A stretch of 64,000 nucleotides of DNA from NCBI GenBank assembly GCA_934045905.1, contig OW203770.1:3472001-3536000 (forward strand). The letters run 5' to 3'. The position numbers and the translations under genes were made by a program. The notes beneath the pieces are model-generated. The model saw nothing but the letters and a program-made list of their open reading frames with translations, was not told where the DNA came from and did no database searches. The stretch comes from Leuctra nigra (taxonomy: Eukaryota > Arthropoda > Insecta > Plecoptera > Leuctridae). Shown here one piece after another: positions 46,901 to 52,258 of this stretch (position 1 is the stretch's first letter; each line of letters opens with the position of its first letter).

Positions 46901-49900
46901 ATGCACTTAGTGATGTTTTGACTCTCCAAGCAATATGTGCAATACCATCAGACAATATTATTAAAAAGCAGGCTATTCCTTTCAAAGACTATTGCAAGAG
47001 AAAGTCAAATGCCATCCAGAGCAAGAACAATAAAGCATCGCTTCTTCCATTCAAGAACTTGGGTATTTCTGCACAGATGATAGGTAGAATGGCCAACGCA
47101 GGAATGACATACAGCATAATTGAAAATTCTTTCCTTGCCTCAAATGCTGTTGGGATTAGGACACTTCTACAGGAGAAAGTGACAAAAAATGAAAAAATTA
47201 TCATAACTATTGTAAATCACTTTTTGTCACCTGAATCAAGTGCCTAAGTCAATTTTGCTCAATATGTTACCACATTTTTATATTAGTTTTATAAGATATT
47301 TTTTGTGTGCCAGTATTTTATGTGTTCATAATTTGCCATAATTAATTTTACAAGAAATATTTTGTCAGAACTTGTTAGCATAAAATTATAGTCACTGAAA
47401 TAGTATCTACTCATTTTTTATTTTGTGCCCAGAGTTGCATAGATTTCCTTAGGTACCTATCCCAAAATTTTAATAAAATCCTAAAATAAATCCTCCAATT
47501 TATTTGAATTGAATAATAGAATTATTGATTTTCACAGAGAAGGAATGAATTGCTCAATAATAGTTTTAAAAGTATCATGACCATTTACTTCTTGAAAAAT
47601 AAAATAAATATTTTTAACCAATAGGTATACATTATACAACCAATAACATGACGAAATAATCCAATTGAACTGCAAAAGATATTTAAATTTTATAAAGGAA
47701 CTCATGAATTTACCACTAAATATAGATTTAAATCAAGCGCCACATTTCTAAGCAAACAGCCAATCAGAGCCCGCTTGGAATAATAGCCATTTCTCAACCC
47801 ATTGCAGTGTTGCCAAGTCAACTTTCAAACTGCGATTTAAAACCTTTATAACTCTTTCAAATGCCCACGATCATACGTTTCTCAATTTTTTATAATATTC
47901 TACACAACCTAATGTATCTTTTGTTAGTTTTTAAAAAAAATCTATAGGCAGGAAGGGTGCTAAAAAATATGTTTCGTTGTCACATGCTAATGATTTTCAA
48001 GGCCGCCATGCTAAAAGATAGGGGGTATAAGAAACTTTAAAGTGCAATATCTCCGAAGTTAGTCCACGTTGCCCATTTTTTTTTTCGCCTATGTGATAGA
48101 GAATTAAATTTTACACAACCATGCAAAATATGAAGAAATTCTATACATGACAATAATTCGGAGATCCCTCCTTAAGTTTATATTTAGCACCATACACAAT
48201 TTTTCATAGTAACTATTCGGAAATAGCTTATTTTTTTAAAGGAATTAGTCATTGTTGCTCCGATATGTGTTACAAGTTATGTAAATAAACTAAAAAAATG
48301 AGTGATATCCCCATAAAAAACACTTCGTGTAATAATGCCAGCCAAGTCTCTTCAACTTTAAAATAATAGAAGAAATCTAAAAATTCAGCACTGAAAAGGA
48401 GTGATATCAAAAAATGGGTCAAGTCAAAACTTAATTTTAAAAACTAAAATATACTTGGCGCATCGTTTTTTACGGCATTATAGGGTAGATAGATTTAATG
48501 TACATCACACATCTGGCCTATACTTCTAAACGATCTATATGCACGATGCGCCAAGTATATTTTGGTTTTTAAAATTAAGTTTTGACTTGGCCCATTTTTT
48601 GATATCACTCCTTTTCAGTGCTGAATTTTTAGATTTCTTCTATTTTTTTATAGTTGAAGAGACTTGGCTGGCATTTTTACACGGAGTGTTTTTTATGGAG
48701 ATTGTTATATAATCCACACAGTCAACAAGAATAATTATGTTTTTCATTAAAACTCAGAATAGCTCTCTATACATTTTGGTACATAAATAAAACAATCCAG
48801 AAAGCGGTGGAATTTCCCAATACCATCAATTCTGACAGTTCCAAACATAGAAAATGTCAATAAGTGCATAAGTTATCTAATGATTGGGCTGAAAACTTGT
48901 TAAATAATAGAAAATGGTAGTCTTAATGTCCATGCAAAATATGAACTAAATCGGAACATTTTGATTTTCGACCAATCGGGAGATATTTTTATTTTTGAAC
49001 CAATCAAATGACAGATCTCAAAAACTATACACGATTAAGTTAGAATGATATTAGTATGTGTGCAAAATTTCAGCTCGATCGAAAGAAAATTGTGGCCGGT
49101 GCCGTCGGTCCAAACACAAAAACACACACAAAAAAACAGAGAAAGTGTCCAAAAGTGCAGAGTAGAGACGCTCGCTACGCTCGCTCAACTATTTCAAGTG
49201 TCAGCAAGCGCTTAGTGTAAACAATTTGGGTCCAGTTACAGAGAGTGGGAGTGAGACGTGCAGGAATGTACCTTCTGTACAAAAAATATGGGACCTTCTT
49301 GGTGTATAAAACAGTAGCGATTTGTTTTTATATTTATTTGCAGCTAAACGGTTCAATTCACAGAAAATTTCAAAAGAGATAAAATGAAGAAAACACTCCT
49401 ATTTATATGTAGCAGAGCTTCTTTTATTTCTATCTATTTTGGTTCTCCTACGTTCCCAATAGACATTTTGCGTCCAGCTTATTCCTTATGGGACTAAAAT
49501 TCTTTGCATACTTTCGATTAAAATCACGTTTTTCGATTTGCAGCTCTCACTATCACAACCGGATTGGTACCTTCTTATATGTCTTACAGATATTAATAGT
49601 TTGATGTGTAATTATGGTAAAATTTTAATTTCTGACCGTTGCCCCCCTTTAACTATTGTTGAACAAGGACTAATGTGCCTAGATATCAAACTGCACATGA
49701 AAATGTATTGGAAAGCAGAGCCGTCGAAATAATATTTAAAATGATTTGAAACTTCAATCATAATAAGATAAAATACAAATTAAGGGTAATCACTTAGCAT
49801 ATTTTTTACATATTTTCTTAGATAATTAGTAATAATAAATATAGTTAAATTTTGGCGAAAATTGGGGTATTTTCTTTGTCTCGCTGGGTGCCGTATGAAA

Positions 49901-52258
49901 GTTAATTTTAAAAATGTGCCAAGTGAAATCCTAAGTTCGTCATTGATCTAATCTTCTTTGATTCTTTGATTCGTCTTTGATTTAAAATTTGATATCAATT
50001 GGTTCACGTATTTGGTCTCATACCGTGTCGGAAATTGCATAGTTTTGCGCGGTTTTGTTGAATAACCGGCGCCTATTGAACAAGGCACGAAGCAAAAACA
50101 AAAAAGTGCTACTATACAATCTGACTGATCATGTGTACATCCCATCAAAGTTACACCCACTAATGAAACATTCCCTCTCAATTTTGCTCCAGCGGCCGAG
50201 CGCTTCACACCTTAAGAGTCCAGGGGTGCGATCACATAAAATGATAACTTCCTTGTCGCGGTGACAAGTCCCTAGAAGGCCGTGAATAACATTGAGATGA
50301 GAAGCTTGTCACCGTGACAAGGAAGTTATCATTTTATGTAATCCCACCCCTAGAGACCGCTATGGAAACTGACGGAATGTGTCAAATTTTCCAAAAATAC
50401 CTCAGTCTCCCCAAGGCTCATTATTTACTCCACTGTTATGAAACTATGGGAGATAGTTTTGATACCCATTTTCTCGTAAGACTATTGAGAAAATTTAAGA
50501 AATATTCAAAGAAAAAAAAGGTTTATTTTTTACATATTTTATGAAAAAATATGAAAAAATTTTTTTTTTCGAGTATTTCTTAAAATTTTTCAATAGTCTT
50601 ACGAGAAAATGGGTATCTAAACTACCTCCTAAAGGTGTATAACAGTAGAGTATATAATGAGCTTTGGGGAGACTGAGAAATTTTGGGAAAATTTGACATA
50701 ATCAGTCAGTTTCCGTAGCGGTCTCCAGGGGTGGGATTACATAAAATGATAACTTCCTTGTCACGGTGACAAGTCCCTAGAAGGCCGTGAATAGCATGGA
50801 GTGATAAGCTTGTCACCGTGATAAGGAAGTTATCATTTTATGTAATCCCACCCCAGGACTCGTAAAGAATCAGATATCTTACTGTTCCTCGATCTCATGC
50901 AGAATATCACCGATCTCTTGTCGATGGTAGAAGATATTCCCAAACTTCACCAGCACTGTGACGTTGATCAGGATAGCCAGCGTGTAGCGGACACAAGCAC
51001 TGACATCCTGGTCATGCTTCTGGTAAATGCTGATGATTTGCAGATGCGTTAAGAAGATGTTAAGTCCTGTGAAGATCACGAGGAGGATGCGGCCATTGTG
51101 CGAATAATGTGTGCCAGACAATCCTAAGAAATATGAAATATAATAATTAAAACAATCAAAGTGTGTTATTTATTATTGATTTATTTATACAAATACCAAT
51201 ATCAAAATTTAGTTTAATTTGATATTATAACGGGTGGCCCCCAAAAATAGTCAAATGGGCAAGACACCGAGGTGAAGAAAATACTGCAGATATGTGTACG
51301 AAAATTTTACATGTTATAACAAACATATCAATGTTTGATGTGTGAATGTTTCAAAAACATTTCTCTTGTAGGAAAAAAGTTGCAGTAGCTCGAGTTTGGT
51401 TGTCGAAAAATCGATTATACGGAACTCAAAGAGCGTGCATTCAGAAAATTCCAATGGCATGGTCGCATGTATTTTCAACACTACTTACGATATCAGGCTG
51501 AAAATTGCAAATTTTATTCAAAACATATGATTGTCTATTGTATACAAATTTCAATACATTTTAATCAGTGGAACAAAAGTTATGGTATCTTGAAGTTGAG
51601 CTCAAGATTCTGTATTCTGCTTTTTAAGCGCAAATTTTAGATAACATAACTTTCGTTACATTGATTCAATTGAATTGAAATTTTTACACAATCGATAGTA
51701 ATATATTTTAAAAACATATGAAATTTTCAGCTTGATATCTTTAGCAGTTTTGAGTAAACAGCGTTCCGGATATTGGACATTTTCTGGACGCCTGATTTTT
51801 GAGCTCCGTATAAACGATTTTTCGACAATGAAATTCGAAAAGCTGTAACTTTTTTTTAAAAGTTAAACTTTCACATATTATACCTTGGTATGTTGGTCAT
51901 AATTGGTGTAATTTTCAGCCCGATACGTGCAGTATTTGCGTCACAGTGATGTCTCGCCCGTTCGACGTTTATTTTGGGCCACCCGGTATTTTTACTATTT
52001 GATAAAGTAGTAGTAGCTTCTGCAGTAGTTTCTGCAGCGTTTTTCCATATCATTTCTTTTACTACTTCATGGACCGCATTTTCGTATTGTTTTGCAGTTT
52101 TGTGCAGTGGTATTTACATTTCTTAACTGTGATAAAAATAATGATTTCTTACCTGTATAATAAAGAAAACGTTGGGCATAGTGGAAACTTGATTTTGAAG
52201 TTGCGTTCTTGAAGGCAAAGCGGAATTTCGTCAATACTTTTGATACAAAAGCACCCAT
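16053..52258 (-). CDS. Odorant receptor OR-B, complete nine-exon gene spanning 36 kb
   Basis: Joined by eye from exons 52258-52153, 51123-50883, 37404-37243, 36180-36022, 35364-35086, 30993-30894, 28557-28453, 20507-20355 and 16121-16053. Every intron is GT-AG and phases fit (1,2,2,2,2,0,0,0). Total 1374 bases: 457 residues plus stop, near the upper range for insect odorant receptors. Family marks: N-terminal amphipathic exon; TM1-TM2 with LLVIFTGLN; the EC2 motif HYFPYDVKSSPMFD; a long basic TM4-TM5 loop; CWFANYLTEE; and AAYACDWL...RSQKPLYIRAAG. The family makes odorant-gated channels with Orco in olfactory neurons. It is not Orco: no highly conserved Orco blocks are seen. Oddities are the fourfold repeat over exon 6 and a shifted C-terminal tail. 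Intron 2 holds a transposase gene and LINE fragments. Confidence 0.85.
17640..18501 (+). mobile_element. Helitron-like element H2
   Basis: Starts near TTGAGCGAGCGAAGCGAGCG and ends with the hairpin CGCTCA...AGAGCG region, TTTTC and CTAG followed by T. The interior matches H1 and the copies near 54.4-60.9 kb (for example GCATGGTCATT, CCAATTAATGG-like and GATCGATCTGAAATTTT). Non-coding; lies in OR-B intron 8. Confidence 0.7.
18655..19378. mobile_element. G-tract element with TGCGCACG ends
   Basis: Left part ATAGGCGTGCGCACG and a G15 run, right part TGCGCACGCATACG. Contains GCCCTGCGGGG hairpins. Flanked by TGAGGACC and TGGGGACC, an imperfect 8-bp duplication, which places its insertion in the end of the F element that follows. 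Confidence 0.55.
19379..19775. mobile_element. TTAA foldback MITE (family M4, 'F')
   Basis: Right end GGACTC then TTAA. Arms carry CCTCCCAAAGTTGCATAACAG and its complement, with GCTCATTATTTACT and ATTTTATGAAAAAATATG at the centre. The left end is cut by the preceding G-tract element. A second copy lies at 50216-50862. Confidence 0.7.
20355..20507 (-). CDS. OR-B exon 8 (TM6-TM7 block)
   Basis: Acceptor CTGTAG, donor GTGAGT, 153 bases, phase 0. Encodes AAYACDWLNASARFKSAL and SRSQKPLYIRAAGLPLSRR. About 110 bases at its 5' end, plus intron next to it, are almost identical to OR-C exon 8. Confidence 0.9.
20700..20999. repeat. 21-bp minisatellite, about 14 units
   Basis: Units GGACTGATGGCTTGACGACAA with variants GACGTCAA and GAAGTCAA. 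Lies 193 bp into the intron upstream (minus sense) of OR-B exon 8. Serine-rich or TTRTDGL-type frames are by-products because 21 is divisible by 3. Confidence 0.95.
21075..21919. mobile_element. Non-autonomous hAT-like element, 8-bp TSD TCTTTCTT
   Basis: Ends CATGGGCGTCCGCC and, reversed, CATGGGCGTCCACAG. TCTTTCTT is duplicated at 21067-21074 and 21920-21927. A G tract lies just inside each end. Non-coding; contains GCCCCGCAGG. Confidence 0.8.
22299..22826. mobile_element. TTAA foldback MITE (family M3)
   Basis: Starts TTAA then GGTGATACAAGCGCTCGGCCG; ends GCGCTTGCAGCACC then TTAA. Contains AACCCTAAGTTTGTC in both orientations. Inverted relative to the copy at 62639. Confidence 0.85.
22831..23606. 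other. Intronic repeat debris
   Basis: Includes short TATATATA runs near 22890 and an imperfect inverted repeat around GTGCCTCTAGTGC (23090) and GCACTAGAGGCAC (23210). No gene recognised. Confidence 0.4.
23607..23645. repeat. (AAT)n microsatellite
   Basis: About ten AAT/ATA units. Confidence 0.9.
23690..24175. repeat. Dispersed repeat with ACCGGAAGTGACGTCAT motif
   Basis: Related paragraphs of sequence repeat here, at 27170-27660 and at 42058-42420: GCCGCCATTTTGAAACCGG, then AAGTGACGTCATATCTC, then a variable ACGGCT.GACCGAT stretch. Each copy contains tandem sub-copies about 250 bp apart. Non-coding. Confidence 0.75.
24176..24955. other. Intronic stretch without recognised features
   Basis: AT-rich. 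Short reading frames only; no gene or repeat end that I can define. Confidence 0.4.
24956..25345. repeat. Dispersed direct repeat, copy 1
   Basis: Shares ATCTCTCGAAATACTCAACG, GCTCGAAATTATCTACAGGA and TATAGAGGTCTATCGTAACG, in order, with 26770-27155. Class unknown. Confidence 0.75.
25550..25638. mobile_element. Small perfect-arm palindrome
   Basis: Arms CAGTGAGATTCAGAAGAAAG / CTTTCTTCTGAATCTCACTG, continuing through GCGGTC, flank a loop of about 40 bp. Probably a tiny MITE. Confidence 0.7.
25646..26769. other. AT-rich intronic stretch
   Basis: No gene, RNA or defined repeat seen. Parts near 26340-26700 resemble, reversed, 55210-55690 (shared ideas: GGACATCC, GGTCC...TTTTCGGGAC), so it is probably old repeat. 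Confidence 0.4.
26770..27155. repeat. Dispersed direct repeat, copy 2
   Basis: Second copy of the unit at 24956-25345, same orientation. Confidence 0.75.
27170..27660. repeat. ACCGGAAGTGACGTCAT-type repeat, second copy
   Basis: Contains ACCGGAAATGACGTCA twice and GCCGCCATTTTTAAACCGG followed by AAGTAACGTCATATCTC. Confidence 0.7.
27820..28209. mobile_element. Foldback family T1, complete copy
   Basis: Ends ACCCCTATAAAAAACACTTC and its complement ending GTTTTTTATGGGGAT. Arms carry GCCAAGTCAAAACTTTATTT and TACTTGGCGCATCG and reverse complements, around a short AT loop with TCTGGCCTATACTT. Other copies: 48306-48703, and single arms at 9240 and 35520. No coding. Confidence 0.85.
28453..28557 (-). 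CDS. OR-B exon 7 (TM6 region)
   Basis: Acceptor GTCCAG, donor GTAAGA, 105 bases, phase 0. Encodes AREIGNGEFLMIFGVFLIFF and CWFANYLTEE. Aligns with OR-C exon 7, which is clearly more diverged from it than exon 8 is. Confidence 0.9.
28558..29579. other. OR-B intron 6, repeat fragments
   Basis: Contains a long poly-T tract near 28880-28902 and a G-tract fragment beginning CAGGGCGCGTAGTAACTAC near 29273, of the same family as the hAT-like element at 31434. No gene. Confidence 0.5.
29584..29973. mobile_element. TTAA foldback MITE (family M1), second copy
   Basis: Both ends GAGGCAAACGGAAGCGA with TTAA at 29580-29583 and 29974-29977. Nearly the same as the element at 4474. Confidence 0.85.
29978..30163. 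mobile_element. Foldback MITE (family M5) abutting M1
   Basis: Arms GGCCGATGCACAATTGACGC and, at the right, GCGTCAATTGTGCATCGACC. Many GGACGGACGACG-type short repeats between. Its left end uses the TTAA that closes M1; the right flank is TTTAAA. Confidence 0.75.
30170..30890. other. Intronic stretch without recognised features
   Basis: No gene or repeat end seen. Confidence 0.4.
30894..30993 (-). CDS. OR-B exon 6 (TM5 region)
   Basis: Acceptor GCCAACAG, donor GTAAGA, 100 bases as in OR-A. Encodes MVDLGNSMDSAPLAWHL and a hydrophobic run ending GLYISTL. This is the only one of four tandem copies that still reaches a donor site. Confidence 0.85.
30909..31353 (-). repeat. 112-bp tandem repeat, four copies, over OR-B exon 6
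   Basis: Copies begin at 30909, 31021, 31133 and 31245 and differ at about one base (CATTATGG / CATCATGG). Each contains the 3' splice site GCCAACAG and the first part of exon 6 but, except for the copy at lowest coordinates, no donor. Exon-like starts lie at 30993, 31105, 31217 and 31329. Reading on from an upstream copy hits TAA at the copy junction. Confidence 0.95.
31434..31875. mobile_element. Non-autonomous hAT-like element, 8-bp TSD ACGCCGTA
   Basis: Ends CAGGCGCGTAGGAAC and, reversed, CAGGCGTGTAGGAAG. ACGCCGTA is duplicated on both sides. G tracts lie just inside the ends; inside are three GCCCCGCAGGG hairpins roughly 110 bp apart. Related pieces at 29273 and 53081. Confidence 0.85.
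32038..34126. mobile_element. 2.1-kb TA-flanked element with inverted ends
   Basis: Left AGTAGGGGCATAACGGG and right TTATGCCCCTACT, each next to TA. A second inverted pair lies inside (ACGTCAGTGCGAGGGA near 32940; TCCCTCGCACTGACGT near 33925). R2 copy 33101-33294 is nested. No transposase recognised; short ORFs only. Mariner-like is a guess from the TA. Confidence 0.6.
33101..33294. mobile_element. Foldback MITE R2, uninterrupted copy
   Basis: AATAGACCATTGTAAATATT to its complement ending GGTCTATT. Arms of about 85 bp with GGCTCTGCTTTCTAAG and CCTTAGTCCCTGTTT. Confidence 0.85.
34127..35080. other. OR-B intron 5, left part
   Basis: AT-rich with no gene. Contains a direct duplication of about 111 bp at 34731-34952 (AATCTTGTTGATAATTTTAC repeated). 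The reading frame through it has no recognisable features. Confidence 0.5.
35086..35364 (-). CDS. OR-B exon 5 (long basic TM4-TM5 loop)
   Basis: Acceptor TTACAG, donor GTATGT, 279 bases. Encodes a cytoplasmic loop of about 92 residues rich in Arg and His (RFRQRRHIHG in the middle) and ending SRLVRNHQYLIR, the counterpart of the OR-A loop. This exon accounts for the large size of the receptor. Confidence 0.85.
35520..35715. mobile_element. Foldback family T1, one arm
   Basis: AACACTCCGTGTAAAAACC, AAGTCAAAACTTTATTT and TGGCCAGAAATC in the order of a T1 left arm; the other arm is missing. Confidence 0.65.
36022..36180 (-). CDS. OR-B exon 4 (EC2 end and TM4)
   Basis: Acceptor CTCAAG, donor GTAAGT, 159 bases. 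Encodes HYFPYDVKSSPMFDITVF, the hallmark of receptor EC2, followed by a membrane segment. Confidence 0.9.
36539..36947. mobile_element. Non-autonomous hAT-like element, 8-bp TSD CTTGTTTT
   Basis: Ends CAGTGGTCGAATTGG and, reversed, CAGTGGTCGAATTGGAA. CTTGTTTT is duplicated at 36531-36538 and 36948-36955. Contains two CGCCCTGCGGGGC hairpins and G tracts. Non-coding. Confidence 0.85.
37243..37404 (-). CDS. OR-B exon 3 (TM3 region)
   Basis: Acceptor TTCACAG, donor GTAAGC, 162 bases. Encodes MIGMNSDFGRKTRAMAETL, a membrane helix with VILISCAVMA, and PLGIPDYYATRSFPF. Confidence 0.88.
37430..38340. repeat. Two diverged direct copies of an unclassified repeat
   Basis: Both copies contain CAACGTGTGCTATTTTAAAA followed by GTTAT and, later, CTCCCATGTTAAAGTTTTGT (near 37695 and 38225). 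Related text appears reversed near 19860-20000 and in part near 61420-61500. Confidence 0.6.
38583..38622 (-). mobile_element. Helitron-like 3' end only
   Basis: CTAGGAAAACGCTCAGTG to GAGCGAGCAC, that is the hairpin end on the minus strand, directly next to the broken LINE fragment. Confidence 0.65.
38689..40272 (-). CDS. Jockey-type LINE ORF1 (gag-like), orphaned
   Basis: 527 residues, uninterrupted. The N-terminal third is low-complexity Ser/Pro/His. Residues about 135-290 hold the conserved gag-like region (GKYATYYFPKPL). Then three knuckles: CRRCQQYGHNHQAC, CQLCGSPEPTQGC and CGTCNQ....KCP. A Pro-rich linker and an Ala-rich helix follow. It would coat element RNA. No matching ORF2 follows on this strand: 60 bp after the stop the sequence is a Helitron end. 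It is therefore a fragment or an inverted 5' part. Confidence 0.8.
   Translation of the reverse strand: MTGRTTLNSRKTKTIALVNSSPPNEIASDRALMAKLRTNSRRNQTDTTNTPVMSDATSDSENDQSPNRSHSSGGGNSMSPPNTPSRPRSSASGTPEPIELPTDLNPDPQHQTNPNHDPQHQTNHDPLHIAITTTVIIRNHDLYRDNPLHIKKQISNHKLDIPTPPNFYNRRTNTTTLTFPDITQARNFANTVPPSMFGKYATYYFPKPLLKSHTTNSQKRTPTTKLTCVIKGVASTIDEDLMLEAINDSTHLVIEKLARINAKHGPTNLIRVITTHQPTISELLSEGLFLEGRHYKTEPSHPTDRHYPCRRCQQYGHNHQACRNPYRCQLCGSPEPTQGCRHASINKLNNPAEKPYCGTCNQLTNHFTGQVKCPQYPKNTPVQAVNRPILRFLPAPAPEHNAWHPAKPNLPPPPITSTSGTASAADPPPQTEVDPPSTPDTPQKAGQEALHKAVQAAMVTMFDAMATVMYNMAESANLPKLLDTLNVTSTSLLHLNTVVQETANGVIILHPRARHNGSVIHPEYCGD
40337..40700 (+). pseudogene. Short or broken ORF1 upstream of endonuclease
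   Basis: Starts MADNTHGFSAADTPGEDTRS, stops at TGA near 40430; the rest continues in another frame from about 40428 to VRKRKRKDRSPKQNQELES and stop. The basic tail is like the end of a jockey ORF1. A zinc-knuckle region is absent, so most of a normal ORF1 is missing. Confidence 0.5.
40712..41854 (+). CDS. Jockey-type LINE ORF2, endonuclease part, cut by gap
   Basis: 381 residues before the gap. APE endonuclease motifs: IHINTNSIRAKLVEF at the start, INETKL, ADLNCHNVNFGD near 132 (the usual GD is AD here), RTPM and IGSDHQPLI. The reverse transcriptase, if present, lies in or beyond the gap; sequence after the gap is an unrelated repeat, so it may be lost. The start is 12 bases after the preceding stop. 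Confidence 0.8.
41855..42054. other. Assembly gap of 200 N
   Basis: Run of N. Any reading frame through it is meaningless. Confidence 1.
42055..42430. repeat. ACCGGAAGTGACGTCAT-type repeat, third copy
   Basis: AAACCGGAAGTGACGTCATA, AACCGGAAATGACGTCAT and ACCGGAAGAGATGCCATA about 120-150 bp apart. Confidence 0.75.
42431..43004 (+). other. Upstream of the transposase-exonuclease gene
   Basis: AT-rich, presumed promoter and 5' UTR. GCAACACTGTAACA near 42940 has an inverted partner (TTGCAGTGTTGCC) near 47803 beyond the gene, but it is too short to call a terminal repeat. Confidence 0.3.
43005..43419 (+). CDS. Transposase-exonuclease exon 1
   Basis: ATG in a MADPLQSCSKLPHVDK context; donor GTAAGT. 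Carries the CxxC pairs of the N-terminal domain. The intron is only 94 bp. Confidence 0.85.
43005..47247 (+). CDS. Mutator-like DDE transposase fused to DEDDh exonuclease (three exons)
   Basis: Exons 43005-43419, 43514-44800 and 45374-47247; GT-AG, both introns phase 1, giving 1191 residues. N-terminal part (1-215): zinc-like DLFCQSCDVTLSL...CLKCG and GLGHSQVNTLFSSLNMPPVP, as in the animal Mutator-like transposase domain. Residues 229-527 are a 23-residue repeat. The DDE core follows: D551 in SFDMGWQSRG, D646/D648 in GDEDSS, HSDCESWC (C733, C737), and E789 in TQVNESFN. A basic linker leads to a DnaQ-like exonuclease: D928 and E930 in FFDLETSG, D1018 in HNIGFDLRF, H1076 and D1081 in HNALSDV. 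So both catalytic sets are complete. It lies antisense in OR-B intron 2. Terminal repeats were not found, so active element or domesticated gene are both open. Confidence 0.85.
43514..44800 (+). CDS. Transposase-exonuclease exon 2
   Basis: Acceptor TTTGCAG, donor GTAAAT. Includes the end of the N-terminal domain, the repeat array and the first catalytic Asp. The splice falls inside the conserved SYNSLSG-HGALMGHYS segment, which supports the join. Confidence 0.85.
43783..44679 (+). repeat. Coding 69-bp minisatellite, exactly 13 units
   Basis: Unit encodes SV(I/K)(K/R)TASLE then TTTTHN(I/V)NPSPAAP, 23 residues. No indels; a degenerate unit precedes and a partial unit (SVKKTASLETPP) follows. 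K and R versions alternate in the first nine units, so the array grew by a 138-bp double unit. Confidence 0.97.
45374..47247 (+). CDS. Transposase-exonuclease exon 3
   Basis: Acceptor TTTTAG. An in-frame ATG at 45241 upstream lies in the intron and is not the start. Contains D2 and E of the DDE core and the complete exonuclease domain. Confidence 0.85.
47248..48305. other. Downstream of the transposase gene
   Basis: AT-rich. The 3' UTR is probably in the first few hundred bases (AATAAAATCC near 47473 is a possible processing signal). No inverted terminal repeat recognised. Confidence 0.35.
48306..48703. mobile_element. Foldback family T1, second complete copy
   Basis: TATCCCCATAAAAAACACTT to GTGTTTTTTATGGAGAT. 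Arms carry AAGTCAAAACTTAATTTT and TACTTGGCGCATCG with complements. Confidence 0.85.
48730..49190 (-). mobile_element. Helitron-like element, 5' part
   Basis: Shares GTCAATAAGTGCATA, GATTGGGCTGAAAA, CATGCAAAATATGA and GAGACGCTCGCTACGCTCGC with H1; the CTAG end is missing. Confidence 0.65.
49191..49640. other. Intronic stretch without recognised features
   Basis: No gene or repeat end seen. Confidence 0.35.
49641..50211. mobile_element. R2 fragment followed by a partial M3 MITE
   Basis: 49641-49745 has GGAAAGCAGAGCC and AATATTTAAAATG of an R2 right arm. From there M3 sequence runs (CCTAAGTTCGTC, GCGCGGTTTTGTTG, CCGGCGCCTA) to CACACC and TTAA at 50212-50215. Confidence 0.65.
50216..50862. mobile_element. 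M4 foldback MITE with a small palindrome in each arm
   Basis: Outer ends GAGTCCAGGGG and, reversed, GAGTCCTGGGG; TTAA at left, GTAA at right. The body 50353-50727 matches the element at 19379. Between the outermost bases and the body, both arms hold the same insertion (about 50223-50350 and 50728-50856): GATTACATAAAATGATAACT ... CTTGTCACCGTGA, itself palindromic. The right end is about 20 bp from the OR-B exon 2 donor. Confidence 0.8.
50883..51123 (-). CDS. OR-B exon 2 (TM1-TM2)
   Basis: Acceptor TTCTTAG, donor GTAAGA, 241 bases. Encodes LSGTHYSHNGRILLVIFTGL, a second helix LAILINVTVLVKF, and YHRQEIGDILHEIEE, the usual EI..IL pattern after TM2. Confidence 0.88.
51230..51986. mobile_element. 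TA-flanked mariner-like MITE
   Basis: Ends CGGGTGGCCCCCAAAAAT and, reversed, CCGGGTGGCCCAAAATAA, with TA on each side. Internal inverted pair GTCGAAAAATCGATTATACG / CGTATAAACGATTTTTCGAC. Non-coding, in OR-B intron 1. Confidence 0.75.
52153..52258 (-). CDS. OR-B exon 1 with start codon
   Basis: MGAFVSKVLTKFRFAFKNAT and on, ending RFLYYT with one base carried over; donor GTAAGA. The ATG is the only in-frame one ahead of TM1. An upstream TTATAAG near 52410 could be a TATA-like element (weak). Confidence 0.75.

Noticed and set aside
42770..47830. GATGCCAAGTG and GTTGCCAAGTC as terminal repeats of the transposase gene
   Set aside because: They are in direct, not inverted, orientation and too short to be convincing.
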